64,000 nucleotides of DNA from NCBI GenBank assembly GCA_039545355.1, contig BCJJ01000007.1, positions 930,001 through 994,000 on the forward strand, read 5' to 3'. This document shows, one piece after another, positions 1 through 11,978 of this stretch. Each line of letters opens with the position of its first letter. Positions within the stretch are counted from its first letter, which is position 1. This DNA is from Trichosporon coremiiforme (lineage: Eukaryota > Basidiomycota > Tremellomycetes > Trichosporonales > Trichosporonaceae). Under the pieces are notes generated by a model. That model was not told the origin of the DNA. It worked only from the letters and a program-made list of their open reading frames with translations, and searched no databases. The position numbers and the translations under genes were made by a program.

Positions 1-565
1 CTGTGCGCTTTGCGGCGCTGCGGCAGCTTCACAAGCTCTCGAGCTTGCAGGGCTTTGCCACCTGAGACCAAAGGGGCAGTTGGCAGTCGGCAGTCGGACC
101 AGGACTAAGCTCTCAGGTTCAATGCGGTCCATGTTCTCTGCACTTTGCGTCGTCTGCCTAATGTCGATTTGTTCGAAGGGCAAATGTCAGAAGAAGAGGA
201 GGGCCCCCCAATCATTCCATATATTGCCCCAGTCCGTGTCCCTATGCAACAGGGGCAACGCGGGTAGCATTGCAGCGCAACGACATTGTGCACGGCCTTG
301 TTCGGAACTCCGCTTACCATAGCGGAGGTCTTGTATCAGTCATACCAAATGGCCGAGTACATGGAGGACAAGTCTACCGGATGGAATATCGGAACCAGGG
401 ATGTCTGCTTTTGCTAATTGGTAATATGGTAATACATGTTCAATCTCCTCAGATCCCTCAGCCATTCAGTACTCGTGCCACCGTAACCCGGACTGCACAT
501 AATCGATCACCAGCAGCTCGATCGGGAATCTCGTGAGAGCACAACGCAACCTTCACTCGCATACG
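1..565. other. Unassigned sequence at the left edge
   Basis: No open frame here reads like a conserved protein on either strand, and I see no tRNA-like or repeat structure. It lies downstream of the MTR3 stop codon and may hold its 3' UTR and terminator. It could also contain part of a gene running off the left edge that I cannot recognise. Confidence 0.4.
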
Positions 566-1428
566 TCACGGTAACGCTTTGTCTACGAGCGCCTGGGCTG
601 TGATAGTGTGGATCGACTTGGCGTTCGCCACTGCAGTATCGACCATCTAACAGTTAGCCTCATCACTGCCTTAATCTCACCTCGCAGACTTTGTCCAACG
701 TGCTCTCTCCAACCATGCTGATGCTTGTGAGCCTCCCGAGAGCTGGCATCACGCCTGCTGTAACTCTACAGGCCTGCAGCGCTTCCTGCTGGTGCTGCTC
801 GTCGTCATTCACGATCAGAGACCCCACGACCAATCCAGTCAAAGGAATGCCTGCGTCGGCAACAGCAGCACAGGCAGCAGTCAACCCTGAGGAGAGAACA
901 GCGGCGTCCGAGCCCGCTTCCAGAACGAGGACGTGAATGTCGATGGAAAGCTTGGGAAACAAGTCCAGCCGCAGAGCCGGCAGAAGCAACTGAGACAGAA
1001 GACCCGCGAGATCCACCGGCTCTGTGTCCTGAACACCATCAGCTCGCTTTCAACATCAAACTCACTCTCAGTGGAGCTCGGCGTACTCGGCTTGCGAAAG
1101 GAGCAAATTTGACCTCGAGGTTTAACGTTCCGTTCGGGGAATACGGTGGAGGCTTTGGTCGCGGGCCAAATCTGCACTCGTCAGAAGAGAAGTAAAGCAA
1201 ACATACACTGAGCATGCGATCTTGACCCCACTTGCTTCGATGTACGCGCTTCCGTGCGCTTGAGTGACCAAGCCGGTCTTCACAACTAGAGCTCAGCGAA
1301 CGTGTCTGCCTTTCCTTACAAGATGGCGAAGTCTCGCGGTCACCACATGGCTGCGCGGGGCTAGCGTAGATGGGAGGGTGTGACCCCTCGGGAGCCTGCA
1401 CTCGCCGGCGATCGAACGTTGTTGACAT
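566..1428 (-). CDS. MTR3: Exosome complex subunit Mtr3 (RNase PH-like)
   Basis: Encodes a subunit of the hexameric RNase PH-like ring of the RNA exosome, which handles 3' processing and decay of rRNA and mRNA in nucleus and cytoplasm. The family's fungal members are structural and not catalytic. Splicing by eye gives five exons and about 230 residues, close to yeast Mtr3 (250). The N-terminus MSTTFDRRRVQAPEG is followed by KTGLVTQAHGSAYIE, then VFGPRPKPPPYSPNGTLNLE and KFAPFASRVRR. After a 37-nt intron comes LFPKLSIDIHVLVLEAG and a run ending LADAGIP-like, here VADAGIPLTGLVVGS. A last short intron leads to a C-terminal helix ending DKALP and a TGA at 566-568. Four introns of about 35-60 nt keep frame. 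The gene is divergent from the kinase gene to its right, with about 625 bp between starts. Other RNase PH-fold subunits (Rrp41, Rrp46) are less likely. Confidence 0.87.
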
Positions 1429-2053
1429 GCTGACTGTCGGTTTCCAGTGATGAAGATGGTGATGATGAAAGGAATCTGCTCTAAGCACGGAGATCGCAAA
1501 GTCGTCCGGCTCGGTGGAGGCCGTTGCACGTGGGAGAAAAAATGTTACACTGATTGGTCGCCATATCGCCATCCTTCACTGATTGCTTTGTATAGGGAAT
1601 TGTTTCGCAAGATCAGATCTATTATTGCAGAAGCTTAGAAACGAAGGACGCAAACGACAACGTAGTACAAGAGAAATTCATGAACAGCTACAGACGACTA
1701 CAAATGTAGGCAAAACCCAGGCCAGACAAGCCACGCCAACACACGCATTGACAGATACACGGTTAGCAGCAGGCTGGCAAATAATCCTGTCTTGTGTTCT
1801 TCTTGGTTCACGTTGTAGGGCAACGCCGGGGAGGAGCCCTGTCGCTGCTACAATAATACGAGACCGTAAAATGAGTTGAGAAAAGAAAAAGTTCGGACAT
1901 CCATCGGCCCTTTTTAAGGACGCGTCCGCGTCCTAACTCACGTGACTTCGGATACTCCGCCTCACTGAGCCCGTTACGGCATTCATCGGGCCCGGTGGAC
2001 GAGAATTGTGATCTCTGGACTTTGCAACAATTGCTCACGACGCAAGCAACACC
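1429..2053. promoter_or_regulatory. Divergent promoter region, MTR3 and MCP2-like gene
   Basis: About 625 bp between two start codons that point away from each other, so both promoters must lie here. No coding frame is convincing. I could not assign specific factor sites or a clear TATA box. Confidence 0.5.
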
Positions 2054-4118
2054 ATGTCCTGGCTCACAGGTCGACTAGCTTCAGGAGGTGCTATCCGGCT
2101 ACGACCCAGCATTTCCGTTACAGGCGCCATTTCTGGCCTTCCTCGAGCATACTCTGCAGCTCAACATCTGCCACGCACTGTCACACGACCGAAACATAAG
2201 CCACCCTGCGTTCGCTTTCATTCTTCCGCAACGGCGTCTTCCACTCAACGCAACGATGCGAGCTCGAAGTCTCCGCGGACCAAGCGACTCGCCAAGTTGC
2301 TAGCAGTGCTTATTGCGTTGACGGCACTGTACCACTATTACCCGCCATTCCGGCACTCGACCTTGGCCATCGTGAGGTGTTCTCGATTGATGACCGCGGT
2401 TCTTCAGGACGTATGGGACTACAAGAGGACCTTCGCAAAGGAGTCAAAGCTCTGCGATGAGGATGGTAAGCCATTGGCTCACAATAAGGACGCTATTCGG
2501 CAAGCCCGCAAAGCTTGTCACACTCGCTCTGCTGAACGTATCCTCAAGGCCCTGAAGAAGAACTCTGGCATCTACGTCAAGATTGGACAGCACGTGGCTG
2601 CGGTTCAGGTGCTTCCCAAGGAATGGACCTCGACGCTCACGCCCCTGCAAGATCAGTGTACTCCGACGCCTGTGGAAGATATCGACGCCATGTTGCGGAC
2701 CGATCTGGGGGTGGGCATTAACGACCTTTTCACCGACTTTGATCCAACGCCGATAGGGGTTGCCTCGCTGGCCCAAGTCCATCGCGCGGTGGACCGCAGA
2801 ACTGGGCAGCCGGTAGCCGTCAAGGTTCAACACGCAGACTTGCAAGAGTTTGCGCAGGTCGATCTTGCGACAGTCAACTTTGCTATCAGCTTTGTCAAGT
2901 TGGTCTTCCCCGAATTCGAATTCGGTTGGCTAGGCGAGGAAATGAACGAGATGCTGCCGCAAGAGACCAACTTTCGACACGAGGCAGCAAACTCGCTTCA
3001 CTGCCGCCGCAACTTTGAGCCTTTGAGTGGAAAGACCAGCCTTTACCTGCCGAAAGTACTTTGGGCCGAGCGCCGCTGCTTGGTTATGGAGTTCATCAAG
3101 GGTGCTCGCATCGACGACCTTGCATATCTACAGCAGCACCACATTGATCGCAACCAGGTTAGCCAGGAGTTGTCACGCATTTTTTCAAAGATGGTCTATC
3201 TCGACGGCTTCTTCCACGCAGACCCTCACCACGGGAACCTGCTCATTCGACCAAGGGCAAAAGACTCGACGTCCCCGTACAACTTTGATGTGTGTCTGCT
3301 CGATCATGGCCAGTATTTCGATATCCCATCGGACCTCCGTGTCAACTATGCCAGATTTTGGCTTTCTTTGATGACTCCCAACTCGGAAGAGACATCAAAG
3401 GAACGTAAGAAGTACGCACGGCTGGTCGGCAACATCGACGACGACATGGTGAGCGCCGCATAAGACGTGGCTGACAAACAGTACCCATTCCTGGAGAGCG
3501 CCATCACCGGCCGTGTCAGTATGGAGGAAGGCCACCACACAGGCGAGGAGGGACAGGGCCCGCGCTCCCTGCTGGAGGGTGCGGAGTCAGGGAGCAAGGA
3601 GGTCGCCAAGCTTCGCGCGGCTGCCATGGATACGGAGGGACTGTTGGCTGGGATCTTCCAGATGCTCCGGACAGTACCTCGGTGAGTCTCAATCTATGTG
3701 CAAGCCCTGACGTTCAGGCGCTTGTTGATGATCTTGAAGCTGTCCGACCTGCAGCGATCTCTAGACATCAGCTTGGCGACGACCCATGGACCTAACAGGA
3801 TCTATCTCATCGTCGGACAATACTGTGCGAAAGCAAGTGAGTATCCGTTGTGGACGCCTCTGACCGCCAGTCTATGAGTCGGATTGTGAACATCTGTACA
3901 GGGAGCTGTGTGAAGAAGGCTTCTCGTTGCGGCTCTTTAAGTCTGCTCTGAGGGTTCTCTTCAATTTTGCGTATTACCGCACCATGTTTGGCACTGCTGA
4001 GATGGGCATGGATGTTGCGGCGCGGGTGAAGAAGGCCGAACTGTGGCTCCACGGACTAGCGGAAGGCGGCCTCAAGGCAGCATCCGATGAGGCTGCGGGC
4101 TTGGGAGCAAGCGTGTAA
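2054..4118 (+). CDS. MCP2: ABC1/ADCK-family atypical kinase, Mcp2-like (mitochondrial)
   Basis: A UbiB/ABC1 atypical kinase of the ADCK1/Mcp2 type, a family tied to lipid homeostasis at the mitochondrial inner membrane. The first ORF ends at an intron donor, and about four exons give roughly 645 residues. The N-terminal ~80 residues are basic and Ser/Thr-rich like a mitochondrial presequence, with a hydrophobic stretch near LLAVLIALTALYHYY. Family motifs appear in order: KxGQ as YVKIGQHVAA; the Ala-rich nucleotide loop GVASLAQVHRA; VAVKVQH carrying the ATP-binding lysine; the metal-binding FHADPHHGN loop; and LLDHG in place of DFG. Introns follow IDDDM (43 nt), the LRTVPR exon and the QYCAKA exon. 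The C-terminus ends at TAA 4116-4118. Assignment to Mcp2 over Coq8 rests on the LPKEW and DQCTPTP region and the YYRTMFG tail; it is an inference from memory of the family. Confidence 0.85.
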
Positions 4119-4259
4119 TACTTAACTTGTAGACAATTAGATGGATAAACGATCACGTCCGGCGCCATCCAGGCACGGAATAATGCAGCCACGTTCCAAT
4201 CGCACGCGTCCCTGTCGCGTCAAGCTGTCTATGACTTCGAAACTACAACATCCAACATC

Positions 4260-5273
4260 ATGTCGGCTTTGCAGTCAGCGGTGCGTACGCAAGCTCACTA
4301 TGTACTAATCATACAGGTGACTGCTCTTACCCATCACATTCCTTGGTTTCTGCGAGGGCCGGCCGAGGCCCTCATCGGGGAGCACTGCTATAAAGTGCTT
4401 GTTTACGATTTCAACATTACGGAGGTTGAATGCCTGAAGTATGCTCTCTCCAAAGGGCTCGGTTTTGGCATCGTAGTCGGAGGTAGCACATTGAAAGTGC
4501 CCCAGGTAGGGTTCGCGGCGGGACAACATTGACTCCAGATCATGAAGATTGTGAACACCAAGTCGGCCCGAGGCTTGTCCTTATCTGCCTACGTACGTCC
4601 CCTTCTCCGTCGTTGGGTCTAACAAGACAGATCCTCGAGACCATCTCATACACGATTACGCTCGCGTACAACACTCGAGGAGGCTTTCCCTTCTCGACGT
4701 ATGGCGAGAATTTCTTTATCACGATCCAGAATATGGCTATCACGCTCATGATTCTCTTCTACACGCTGCCCAAGGGCTCCTCCTATTCCAGTTTGAGCGG
4801 ACCGACGCCGCTTTCCACCCCTCACCATACCTCTCAGCGTAACCGCGTATTGGTGGGCGCGATCATGATGGCACTGTCTTGTCTATTCCTTTGGTCAGAA
4901 ACGCTGTGCTCGCAGACTACGAGTGAGTTGTCGACCGTCCCAGTTTACTGACGGTCCAGTTGCTTTCCTGCAGCTGTGCACAATCCCTCTTTCACTTTTG
5001 TCGAAAGCACCTCAAATCATGGAAAATCACAAGAACCGTTCCACTGGTAACCTTTCAGCGTTTGCCGTGTTCAGCGGACTGCTTGGCTGCCTCGCGCGAT
5101 TGTTTACAACACAACAAGAGGTTAACGACCCCCTCATCTTCTGGGGCTTTGCGGGCGGTGCCTTGCTCAACGTGGTACTAGCCCTGCAGATGATCGCCTA
5201 CTGGAGAAGCGATGACCTGCTCGCTGGATCAGCGGAAAAGGAGGTGGAGACCTTTGGTTGGAAGAAGGATTGA
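4260..5273 (+). CDS. PQ-loop protein, MPDU1 homologue
   Basis: Homologue of mannose-P-dolichol utilization defect 1, an ER multi-span protein needed for use of dolichol-phosphate mannose and glucose in N-glycan and GPI precursor assembly. About five exons. Exon 1 is only MSALQSA, followed by an intron GTGCGT...ACAG. The family signature CLKYALSKGLGFGIVVGGS runs into the first PQ motif (KVPQ, at an exon end). The second PQ motif is LLSKAPQI, followed by STGNLSAFAVF and the ARLFTTQQEVNDPL segment typical of MPDU1. Several hydrophobic segments fit a seven-helix SWEET/PQ-loop fold. A conserved N-glycosylation-linked KSARGLSLSAY follows PQ1. The gene starts only about 140 bp after the kinase stop on the same strand, but fungal genes are normally transcribed singly. 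Confidence 0.9.
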
Positions 5274-5809
5274 CGGAATTGCCTGGTGCTGGTCAGCATG
5301 GGTGGTGTCCTCCACCTGCAAGACACGTGCCTCTGTACCATGGTTATGGATACCTTTAGACTGTAGAGGTGGCACAGGGGTGTTGTGTAAGGGCGGGAAA
5401 CGGAATAATCAAACGGTCTTCCGCACAAGCAAGCTCGATTTGAACTTTTGAGCCAAGCTCACTACCACTGACACGGCTGACGAGCGCATACACGGCTTAC
5501 GATCAGCCTAGCTCCACATCCCCACCCAGCACCCCTCGCAGCACGCCGCGAATCACACCTGCAACGAGCGAGCAGCACACTAGGCTCACTTGCCCTGCGC
5601 CGCGTCGTTCGGATCGTCCCAGCACGCCAAAGGACCTCTCGCATCTCGCACACCGCGTCGACTGCGCCGACTGCGCCCCTTCACACAGCTCTCGTTCTAC
5701 TTAAGCCTTTAAAGCCTCACCTTTCATCTTCCTTCCTTGATTCCCTCAACACTCTGTCCACCGTCTAACGCTTCCACTCGTCGGAGACTCCTCAACCAAA
5801 CACTTCATC
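5274..5809. promoter_or_regulatory. Intergenic; C/T-rich leader of the next small gene
   Basis: No coding frame seen. The last ~130 bp are strongly C/T-rich and run into an ATG in the context CACTTCATCATG, which is how several real genes in this window begin. Confidence 0.4.
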
Positions 5810-6300
5810 ATGCGCATGCGAGGATATGACACGGCCGGCGACCAACCCAAGGCTGGTCCTCCAGCAACCCCGGCCGCCGTTCTCGCCTCAGCCCAAGCCG
5901 CCGTTCTCGTCCCAGCCCCGGTCCCCGGTCCCGCCACCGTCGTGGTTCTCGCGGCGGCGCCTACTCAGTCGAACCCTTCCTTCACCCATCTAAACAAGCC
6001 CTCAATCTCCCAGGCTTCGCCTGCCGACACCTCGAAAGCCTCCCCCAAGCACCACTTGAGTACGTCCGAAGGTTCTCCACCCAGCTGACAGATACAGAGG
6101 GCAGCGGCCCATCTCCCAACCCCGCAGCTCGTGAGGCCATGCGCCCGCCCAAGTACGGGGGATACAGCAAGAGAGATCAACTCGGCAGCGTCAATGACAG
6201 CTGGGGGGCGGAGGAAGCTACCGACGATGGTGTCCATCGCCTTGGACTGTTCCAGGTCCAGCCAGAGCCCCCCAGCCCACCGACCAGCCCTTTTCCGTGA
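5810..6300 (+). CDS. Small hypothetical protein, two exons, PPxY motif
   Basis: I do not recognise the product. An ATG behind a C/T-rich leader opens a frame of about 82 codons rich in Pro, Ala and Val, ending in KPSISQASPADTSK. It meets a 32-nt intron (GTACGT...CTGACAG) whose removal joins it, in frame, to a second exon of about 70 codons reading EGSGPSPNPAAREAMRPPKY and then GGYSKRDQLGSVNDSWG. The stop is TGA at 6298-6300. The joined protein would be about 152 residues. Clean frame across a canonical short intron supports a real gene. PPKY is a PPxY motif, the kind bound by WW domains of Nedd4-type ubiquitin ligases, but that role is only a guess. No signal peptide or clear membrane segment is seen. 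Confidence 0.55.
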
Positions 6301-6684
6301 CTCGTTAAGATCAATTCGTAGTTCTGAAATGTATATCGTCGTTGAAGCCATGAAACGGGGCTGTAGAACAGGAACGCCTGATACGTAGGGGGTGACGCGA
6401 AGAGCGGAATCAAATCGCATGCTTCCCTAACTGAGCCCCGGTTGCGCTGACCGTACTTGTTGTGCACGACGGCGCTCGTCATGACATACACCGCCAGCGA
6501 GCTCGCCCAACATCCACGTTAGTTAGCCTTACACCATCCCTCATTTACATGGCCTCTACCCTCCTAGCGGTCCTTTCTCACTTCAAAGTCTGAAGACGCC
6601 GAACTTTCTCGACGGAGTCGCTCTCCGCCATAGCGCTCGTCCGTGACCTCGTTGAACACACTACACACCGTCGTCTACTCGCCT
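6301..6684. other. Intergenic, upstream of the SLMAP-like gene
   Basis: About 380 bp with no supported coding frame. It presumably holds the 3' end of the small gene and the promoter of the FHA gene. No specific sites recognised. Confidence 0.4.
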
Positions 6685-8918
6685 ATGCAGTCAGGAATGC
6701 ACGCAAACGCTCAGCATGGGGCACCTTCCTTGTCGGGACAAACGTCCTGGGGTGGGCCGTTTCCGAGCCTTCATTTGTGGCCAATCCAAGATACATTCCA
6801 GATGAAGATGATCCACCTTCCACCAGGACAAAAGGTGAGTGCAGTGCGAGGGTATGCTCTGACTCTATAGATCAAGATTGGTCGCCAAACGAACAACAAG
6901 ACGGTTCCCGGAGAGCGGAACGCCTACTTTGATTCCAAAGTGCTCTCCCGAACACACGCAGAAATATGGGAACAGAATGGCAAGGTGAGAGCTGTTGGCT
7001 CGCCCTCGACTAACTTCACAGATTTACATCAAGGACGTCAAGTCTTCGAACGGGACGTTCATCAACGGGGTGCGCCTCTCCCCCGAGGGTGTCGAGAGTG
7101 ACCCCTACGAGCTTAAGAGTGAAGACATGGTTGTGAGTTGCGCGTCGGAATAACGCTCACGTCTTTAGGAGTTTGGAATCGACATCATCAGTGAAGACAA
7201 CCGCACCATCATTCATCATAAGGTCTCTGCGAGGGCGTATTGCGTGTTTGGCCCGGAAGACGCCGCCTTGAGCGCAAGGTGAGTTTTGAGTACTTGCTCT
7301 GGCTGATATCGAAGGGAGCTCGCGAACTACCAGAATGACACGCACAACGTCCGGAGAGCGGGCGCAGGAAGCGGAGCCGCCGTGAACCCTTTAAGTCACA
7401 TGGGTCCCCCAATCATGAGTGCTGGCGGAAAGAGCGGTCTCAACTTCGATGACGTCTTGCACAAACTTCAGGTAGGTGGACAGGAATCGGCGACGCTGAT
7501 CGCAATCAGGATGCTCTCAGTCGTAGCAAAGAGTCTGGTCAAGAGCTGCAAGGCTTGACGACAGCCATGACAGACGTGCAGGATACGCTTGGTGGCGGTC
7601 TGGTGAGTTACTTCTTCTGTTTTCTACTAATACGTAGCCTCCGTCGCAGAATGGAACAGCGTCTCAATACATTCCCCCACAGTTTCGAAACCCGTCCGCT
7701 GAAGCGCAAGCTGCGTTGGCTGGACCTCATGGACCCCAGGCTGCGGCTTTTATTTCTCTGCAATCGCAGATCACGGAAACGCAGGCGTCGTTGAACCTTC
7801 AGCTTGACAAAGTCCGTCAACTCGAAGGTCAGATCGAGCAGCAAGACGCCTTGAAACGGGAGATCTCCGTGGTCCGAGAGCAGATGGAGGAGAGCCGCCG
7901 CGAGATGGAAGGGATCCTTCTTCGCTCAGAGTCGCTGGATGCCAACGACGACGACGACGATGCCAGGAGCGTTGTCACTGTTGTGCCGGGCGGGGAGTCG
8001 GAGAGCCCACCCCAGGACGAGACGGCTCCTGAGAACAACCTCGACCAGGTCTCAAAGCAGGAGCTTTCGAACAGAATCCAAACGTTGGAAAGCGAAATGG
8101 CCGAAACTGTTCAGTTGTCCAAAACCCTTCAGAGCCAACACAGCGAAGCGCTCACAACGGTTAAGGATCTTACGGACCGATTGGGCAAGCTTGAAATTGG
8201 CATTGCTGAACGCGTTACTACTGCTGTGGAGCAAGCGGAAGCGCGCTGGGAAGCCTGGCGCTCCAAGTTCGAAGAGCGCTGGAAGCAGGAGCGAGCGGCG
8301 TGGGAAAGCGAGCGGGACCGTCTTCGTGGAATTGTCCGCGAGTGGGAGGAGGCGAGCAGGAGGGCTGCTGAGGAAGAGGAGGAGCGAGCTATGAACGAGC
8401 AGTTGAGCGAGGAAGATCTCGCCGACGAGGAAGATCCAGCAGAGGATGAAGTCGATGCTGCAGAGCTGGCGACACTGGCGGACTCAAGTCCGCGGAAAGC
8501 CACCAAGTCGCGTCGACGTCGTTTGAGCACTAAGACGGCGTTGGCAGTCCGTGGTTTGCGATCGGTTGCGAACGCAACTGGGTCGTCAACGCCCAGGGGC
8601 AATCAGCCAGTCGAGGGTGCCGTCTCCGAGGAGTCTTCAAAAGCAGCTCTGAACCGGCTCAGGCGCTCATCTACCTCTGCACAAACGACTGTCTATAACG
8701 AGAAAGATTCGTCTGAAAGTGGACGCGAATCGGCCGACACCTTGAGGGGCGAAAAGCTCCAAGAAGGTGACGCAGACGCCAATGCGCAGCGCAACCTTCC
8801 ACCCGTGAGTTACCACTGAAGACTTCAACGCTAACGTGACCAGCAGTCGATCCCCATAGCCACCGTAATCGTCGTAGCGGCTGTCGCTGGTCTCATATAC
8901 TATCGCCACCGCGATTAA
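6685..8918 (+). CDS. FHA-domain, coiled-coil, tail-anchored protein (SLMAP / Far9-Far10 type)
   Basis: Likely the SLMAP-type subunit of the fungal STRIPAK complex (yeast Far9/Far10, Sordaria PRO45, Neurospora HAM-4), which acts at ER, nuclear-envelope and mitochondrial membranes in cell fusion and signalling. About nine exons and roughly 630 residues. The FHA domain spans about residues 50-160: IKIGRQTNNKTVPGERNAYF, then KVLSRTHAEIW and KSSNGTFINGVRLSPEG, with the phosphothreonine-binding Arg, Ser-Arg-x-His and Asn-Gly all present. A long charged coiled coil follows (Gln/Glu/Arg-rich, about 7750-8400), then an acidic and Ser-rich linker. The end is one membrane helix, TVIVVAAVAGLIYY, and RHRD, the layout of a tail anchor. 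I chose ATG 6685 because the longer frame upstream lacks an ATG. The family assignment is strong; which STRIPAK paralogue it is remains open. Confidence 0.85.
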
Positions 8919-9025
8919 GCCTGTGTCAATGTACCTTCACGTGAACAAGCAACTGGGAGCACTCTTTTCATTTCTTTCGGCCGGGAACAGGTATAACTTT
9001 TTTTTTCGGGATCACGGTCGGCTAA

Positions 9026-10085
9026 CTACTGGGGCGGAAGAGGAGATCCCTCATCGCGCTCGCGAGGGGGCGAATCGCGGTCAAGGCGAGGCGAGTCACG
9101 GCGGCGAGGCGAGTCACGGTCTCTACGGGGCGAACGTTCGCGGTTGCGGTCGTCGTAACGATCATCACGAGGACGCCTGTCGTCGTAGCGGGGCTCGTAG
9201 CGCTCATCGCGCCTGTTATCGCGGCGATCGTAGCGAGGGCGCTCGCGGGAGCGTTCGCGAGGACGGTATGAATCACGCCCGTCGTAGCGACGACCATAGT
9301 CGCGAGGGGGAGGCCTGTCCCAAGATTCACGACCTCCGCCTTCCTGGGAAGAGTTAGGTTGGCGCTACTGTGAGGCGACTCACCTGGATTTCCAGCTTGA
9401 CAGGCACACCGTGAATCTCGGTTCCGTCTAAGCGGCGGATGGCGTCTTCGGCATCCGCCATGGACGGGTACTCAATAACACTGATGTCAGGGACGGATAT
9501 TGCACTACGCACCCATTGCCAGTGTTGCGATCAATGTCGGCGAAGGTGACGGATTCAGAGCCGTTACGACCAAAGTCTTTCAGATCCTAGGCGTGAGCAG
9601 CGAGAGATAGCCTAACACACCTGCCAGCTGGTAGCCTCCGAAATGCCCACGACGGAGATGCGAACTCCACGGGACCGCGGTCCACCACGGGGAGGAGGGC
9701 GACTTGCGTAAGCAATTTTCAAACCATTAGGCACTCACGATTCAAAAGCATCACGACGGCGCGTGTCGCGGGATGGCTCGACGATCAACCTGTCGTCAAC
9801 ATCCAGGCATTGCCAATCTTACCTTTCGCCCAGCAGGGGCTGCCCGTCAAGCTCACGGCAGACGGCTTCGACGTCCTTTAAGTCAGTGCGTTCATTGTAA
9901 CAGCTTACATCAGGGCTCTCAAACTCGACGAAACCGAAGTTGGACATGAGGCGGACCTCCTTGATGCGACCGAGACCTTTGAAGTGATCCTCGACATCGG
10001 CTTTGGTAGCATCTGCATGTCAGCATTGAGTTGGGACTTGGTACTCACCTCGGGGCAACCGTCCCACGTAGACAGTACGAGACAT
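9026..10085 (-). CDS. SR-family splicing factor: RRM, pseudo-RRM, RS/RD tail
   Basis: A serine/arginine-type RNA-binding protein of the SRSF1/SRSF4 class (S. pombe Srp2-like), acting in pre-mRNA splicing and mRNA export. Six or more exons with introns of 32-40 nt. RRM1 starts at the initiator with MSRTVYVGRLPR (RNP2) and has VRLMSNFGFVEFESPDD (RNP1-like). A Pro/Gly-Arg linker leads to the second domain, VRISVVGISEATSWQDLKD, whose SWQDLKD heptapeptide is the hallmark of the SR-protein pseudo-RRM. After EIHGVPVKLEIQ an intron precedes a tail of about 110 residues built from RD, RY, RS and RE dipeptides, ending RERDEGSPLPPQ and TAG at 9026-9028. The tail explains the repetitive GC-rich DNA at 9050-9340. 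It converges on the SLMAP-like gene, with about 107 bp between stops. Confidence 0.88.
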
Positions 10086-10437
10086 AGTGGATGGATGGAG
10101 TTGAATGGGCGGAGTTGTGTTACACACAGAGTAATCTGCGGGGGGCGCGACCTGGTGGTTTGTGTGGGCCACCAGAATGGGCGCTAGTGTCAGGAGCGGC
10201 TTATCAAATGGTTACGTAACCTAGCGTGTCACACACCAATGTTGACGTACCTGTGATCGGAGTGCACGGAGTGACCGTGCCAAGATTCATTCCGACCTTT
10301 GAACCTCAATGTCGGTGTTGCACGTCGTACAAGATTACTCGAGACGCCCATCAGCGACAGAATCGTTCCGGCTTTGCGACCCAGCCATGGTGTTTTATTG
10401 AGCCTTACCACTGCTTACGCGTCTCTTTCACCCCACC
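10086..10437. promoter_or_regulatory. Divergent promoter region, SR protein and DHHC gene
   Basis: About 350 bp between divergent starts. No coding frame or named site could be supported. The right-hand ATG sits in a good context (CCCACCATG). Confidence 0.45.
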
Positions 10438-11850
10438 ATGAAGAGCGATAGCTGTTTGTCCAAGAGTTGGGCGAGGATCGTAGATTCTAGGCGGTCCGAC
10501 AGACCCGATCTTTGGGTGAAAAGAAAAGGAGTGGTGGTGTGAGTGAAGAGCGACTGCAGATGCTGATCTCTCAGCATTGTGTTGGGTATATCGGTGTATG
10601 CCTTTTACGTTGCCATCGGCCGCTCCTTCGCACCGGCCATCCAACAACGTCGCGGGGCATACTACCATCGCGCTGCAGGCAGTACGGCGAACTGAAGTTC
10701 TCTCGCTCATGCTCCAGTCGGCTTGTTAATCGGCTTCATCATTCTGTGGCTCATGTTCATGTGGTCATATGGGGCTGTGAGTTTCTTCCTGCAGCGCAGC
10801 TAACCTCAGATCATCTGCACCTCGCCCGGTTATGCTAAGAACGTATGGCCCACCTATGGTTGTACTCACTCCGCAGGTTGTCCCCGTCACTCCGAAACCA
10901 TCGATACAGGAGAGTCCAGCGAACATGGCCTCCGTTTCCCTCACAGATGGCGAGGTCGGAGATGTCGACGAAGCGGTCATGTTTGCTCCCACTTGTACAA
11001 GCGACGATCCCACGATTCGCTATGTACCTCGGCCCAATCCAATCGCAAACTTGGGTCCCCGGTGGTGCCAGCACTGCAAGATCATCAAACCCGATCGCAC
11101 GCATCACTGTCGCCACTGTGGAACTTGTATCCTTCAATTTGATCGTATGCTCGGGCCGTTGATTTAGCTAACTCCAGATCACTGCGTTTGGATTGGTCGT
11201 TGCGTGGGCTGGAATAACCACGCGGTACGCTTGAATCGGGGGCCATCTGACCACAGGTGTTCGTTACATTCACATTCTGGGCCGGTCTATTCTGCTCGTA
11301 TACGGCTACCGTGCTCATCGTGGACACGGCCAACTCGCAGAGCGTTGACGGGCAGAAAATTGCGATCATTTGCATGTAAGCGGTGAGCCCAGGCAACATC
11401 TGACGTCCAGCGCGGGGTTCTTGGCACTGTTCACGGCGTTCATGATGCTGCCGACCCATGTGTTCCTCATCATTAAAGGTCGTTCAACGGTGGAGTCCTT
11501 TCAGTCTTCCGCCCAGCTTAAAGCTGAGCAGGCCATGTTGGAGAATGAGTTCCAGTCAAAGTGTTTGACTGCCGACATGCGACGGGTTCGTCGTCAGTGG
11601 GAGGCCGAGTACGGAGGCGTTGCTGTGAACGACCGATGGGCATTTGGGAGGAAACGGGACATGTGGAGACGTGAGATGGGCTCCAGCTGGTTGGGCTGGC
11701 TGTGTGAGTTATGTGCAAGACCTTCGCTCACTATCAGTACCTATTGGTAGACCCCTGGGCGATGGAGTACACTTCCCGGCAAACCCTCGTTTTGGTCCTA
11801 ATGGGGAGTGGCTGCCAATGAGAGATTGGCCAAAGGTTGTAGCGATATAG
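10438..11850 (+). CDS. DHHC-type protein S-palmitoyltransferase
   Basis: Integral membrane enzyme that attaches palmitate to cysteines through an acyl-enzyme at the DHHC cysteine. About eight exons and 370 residues. The start CCACCATG opens MKSDSCLSKSWARIVD, and the first membrane helix is GVVVIVLGISVYAFYVAIG. The second is GLLIGFIILWLMFMWSYGA, followed by the family motif TSPGYAKN. The cysteine-rich domain reads RWCQHCKIIKPDRTHHCRHC, and the catalytic DHHC is split by an intron: the exon ends after the Asp codon plus one base and resumes at HHC, then VWIGRCVGWNNH. Helices 3 and 4 follow around FVTFTFWAGLFCSY and AGFLALFTAFMMLP, with STVES where the family has TTxE. Stop TAG is at 11848-11850. 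It may be a Pfa3/Pfa4-type enzyme; substrate unknown. Confidence 0.88.
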
Positions 11851-11978
11851 CTGGTATGAGCGAGTTCTCACAGAAGGAGTGTCGATCAGACTTCTGTCGA
11901 TCAGCGAAGTTGCGTCCGTTACGCTTCCGTCTTTCACTTCACTCTCGTTGCCACTGACTTTTACAATCAACATCGACA

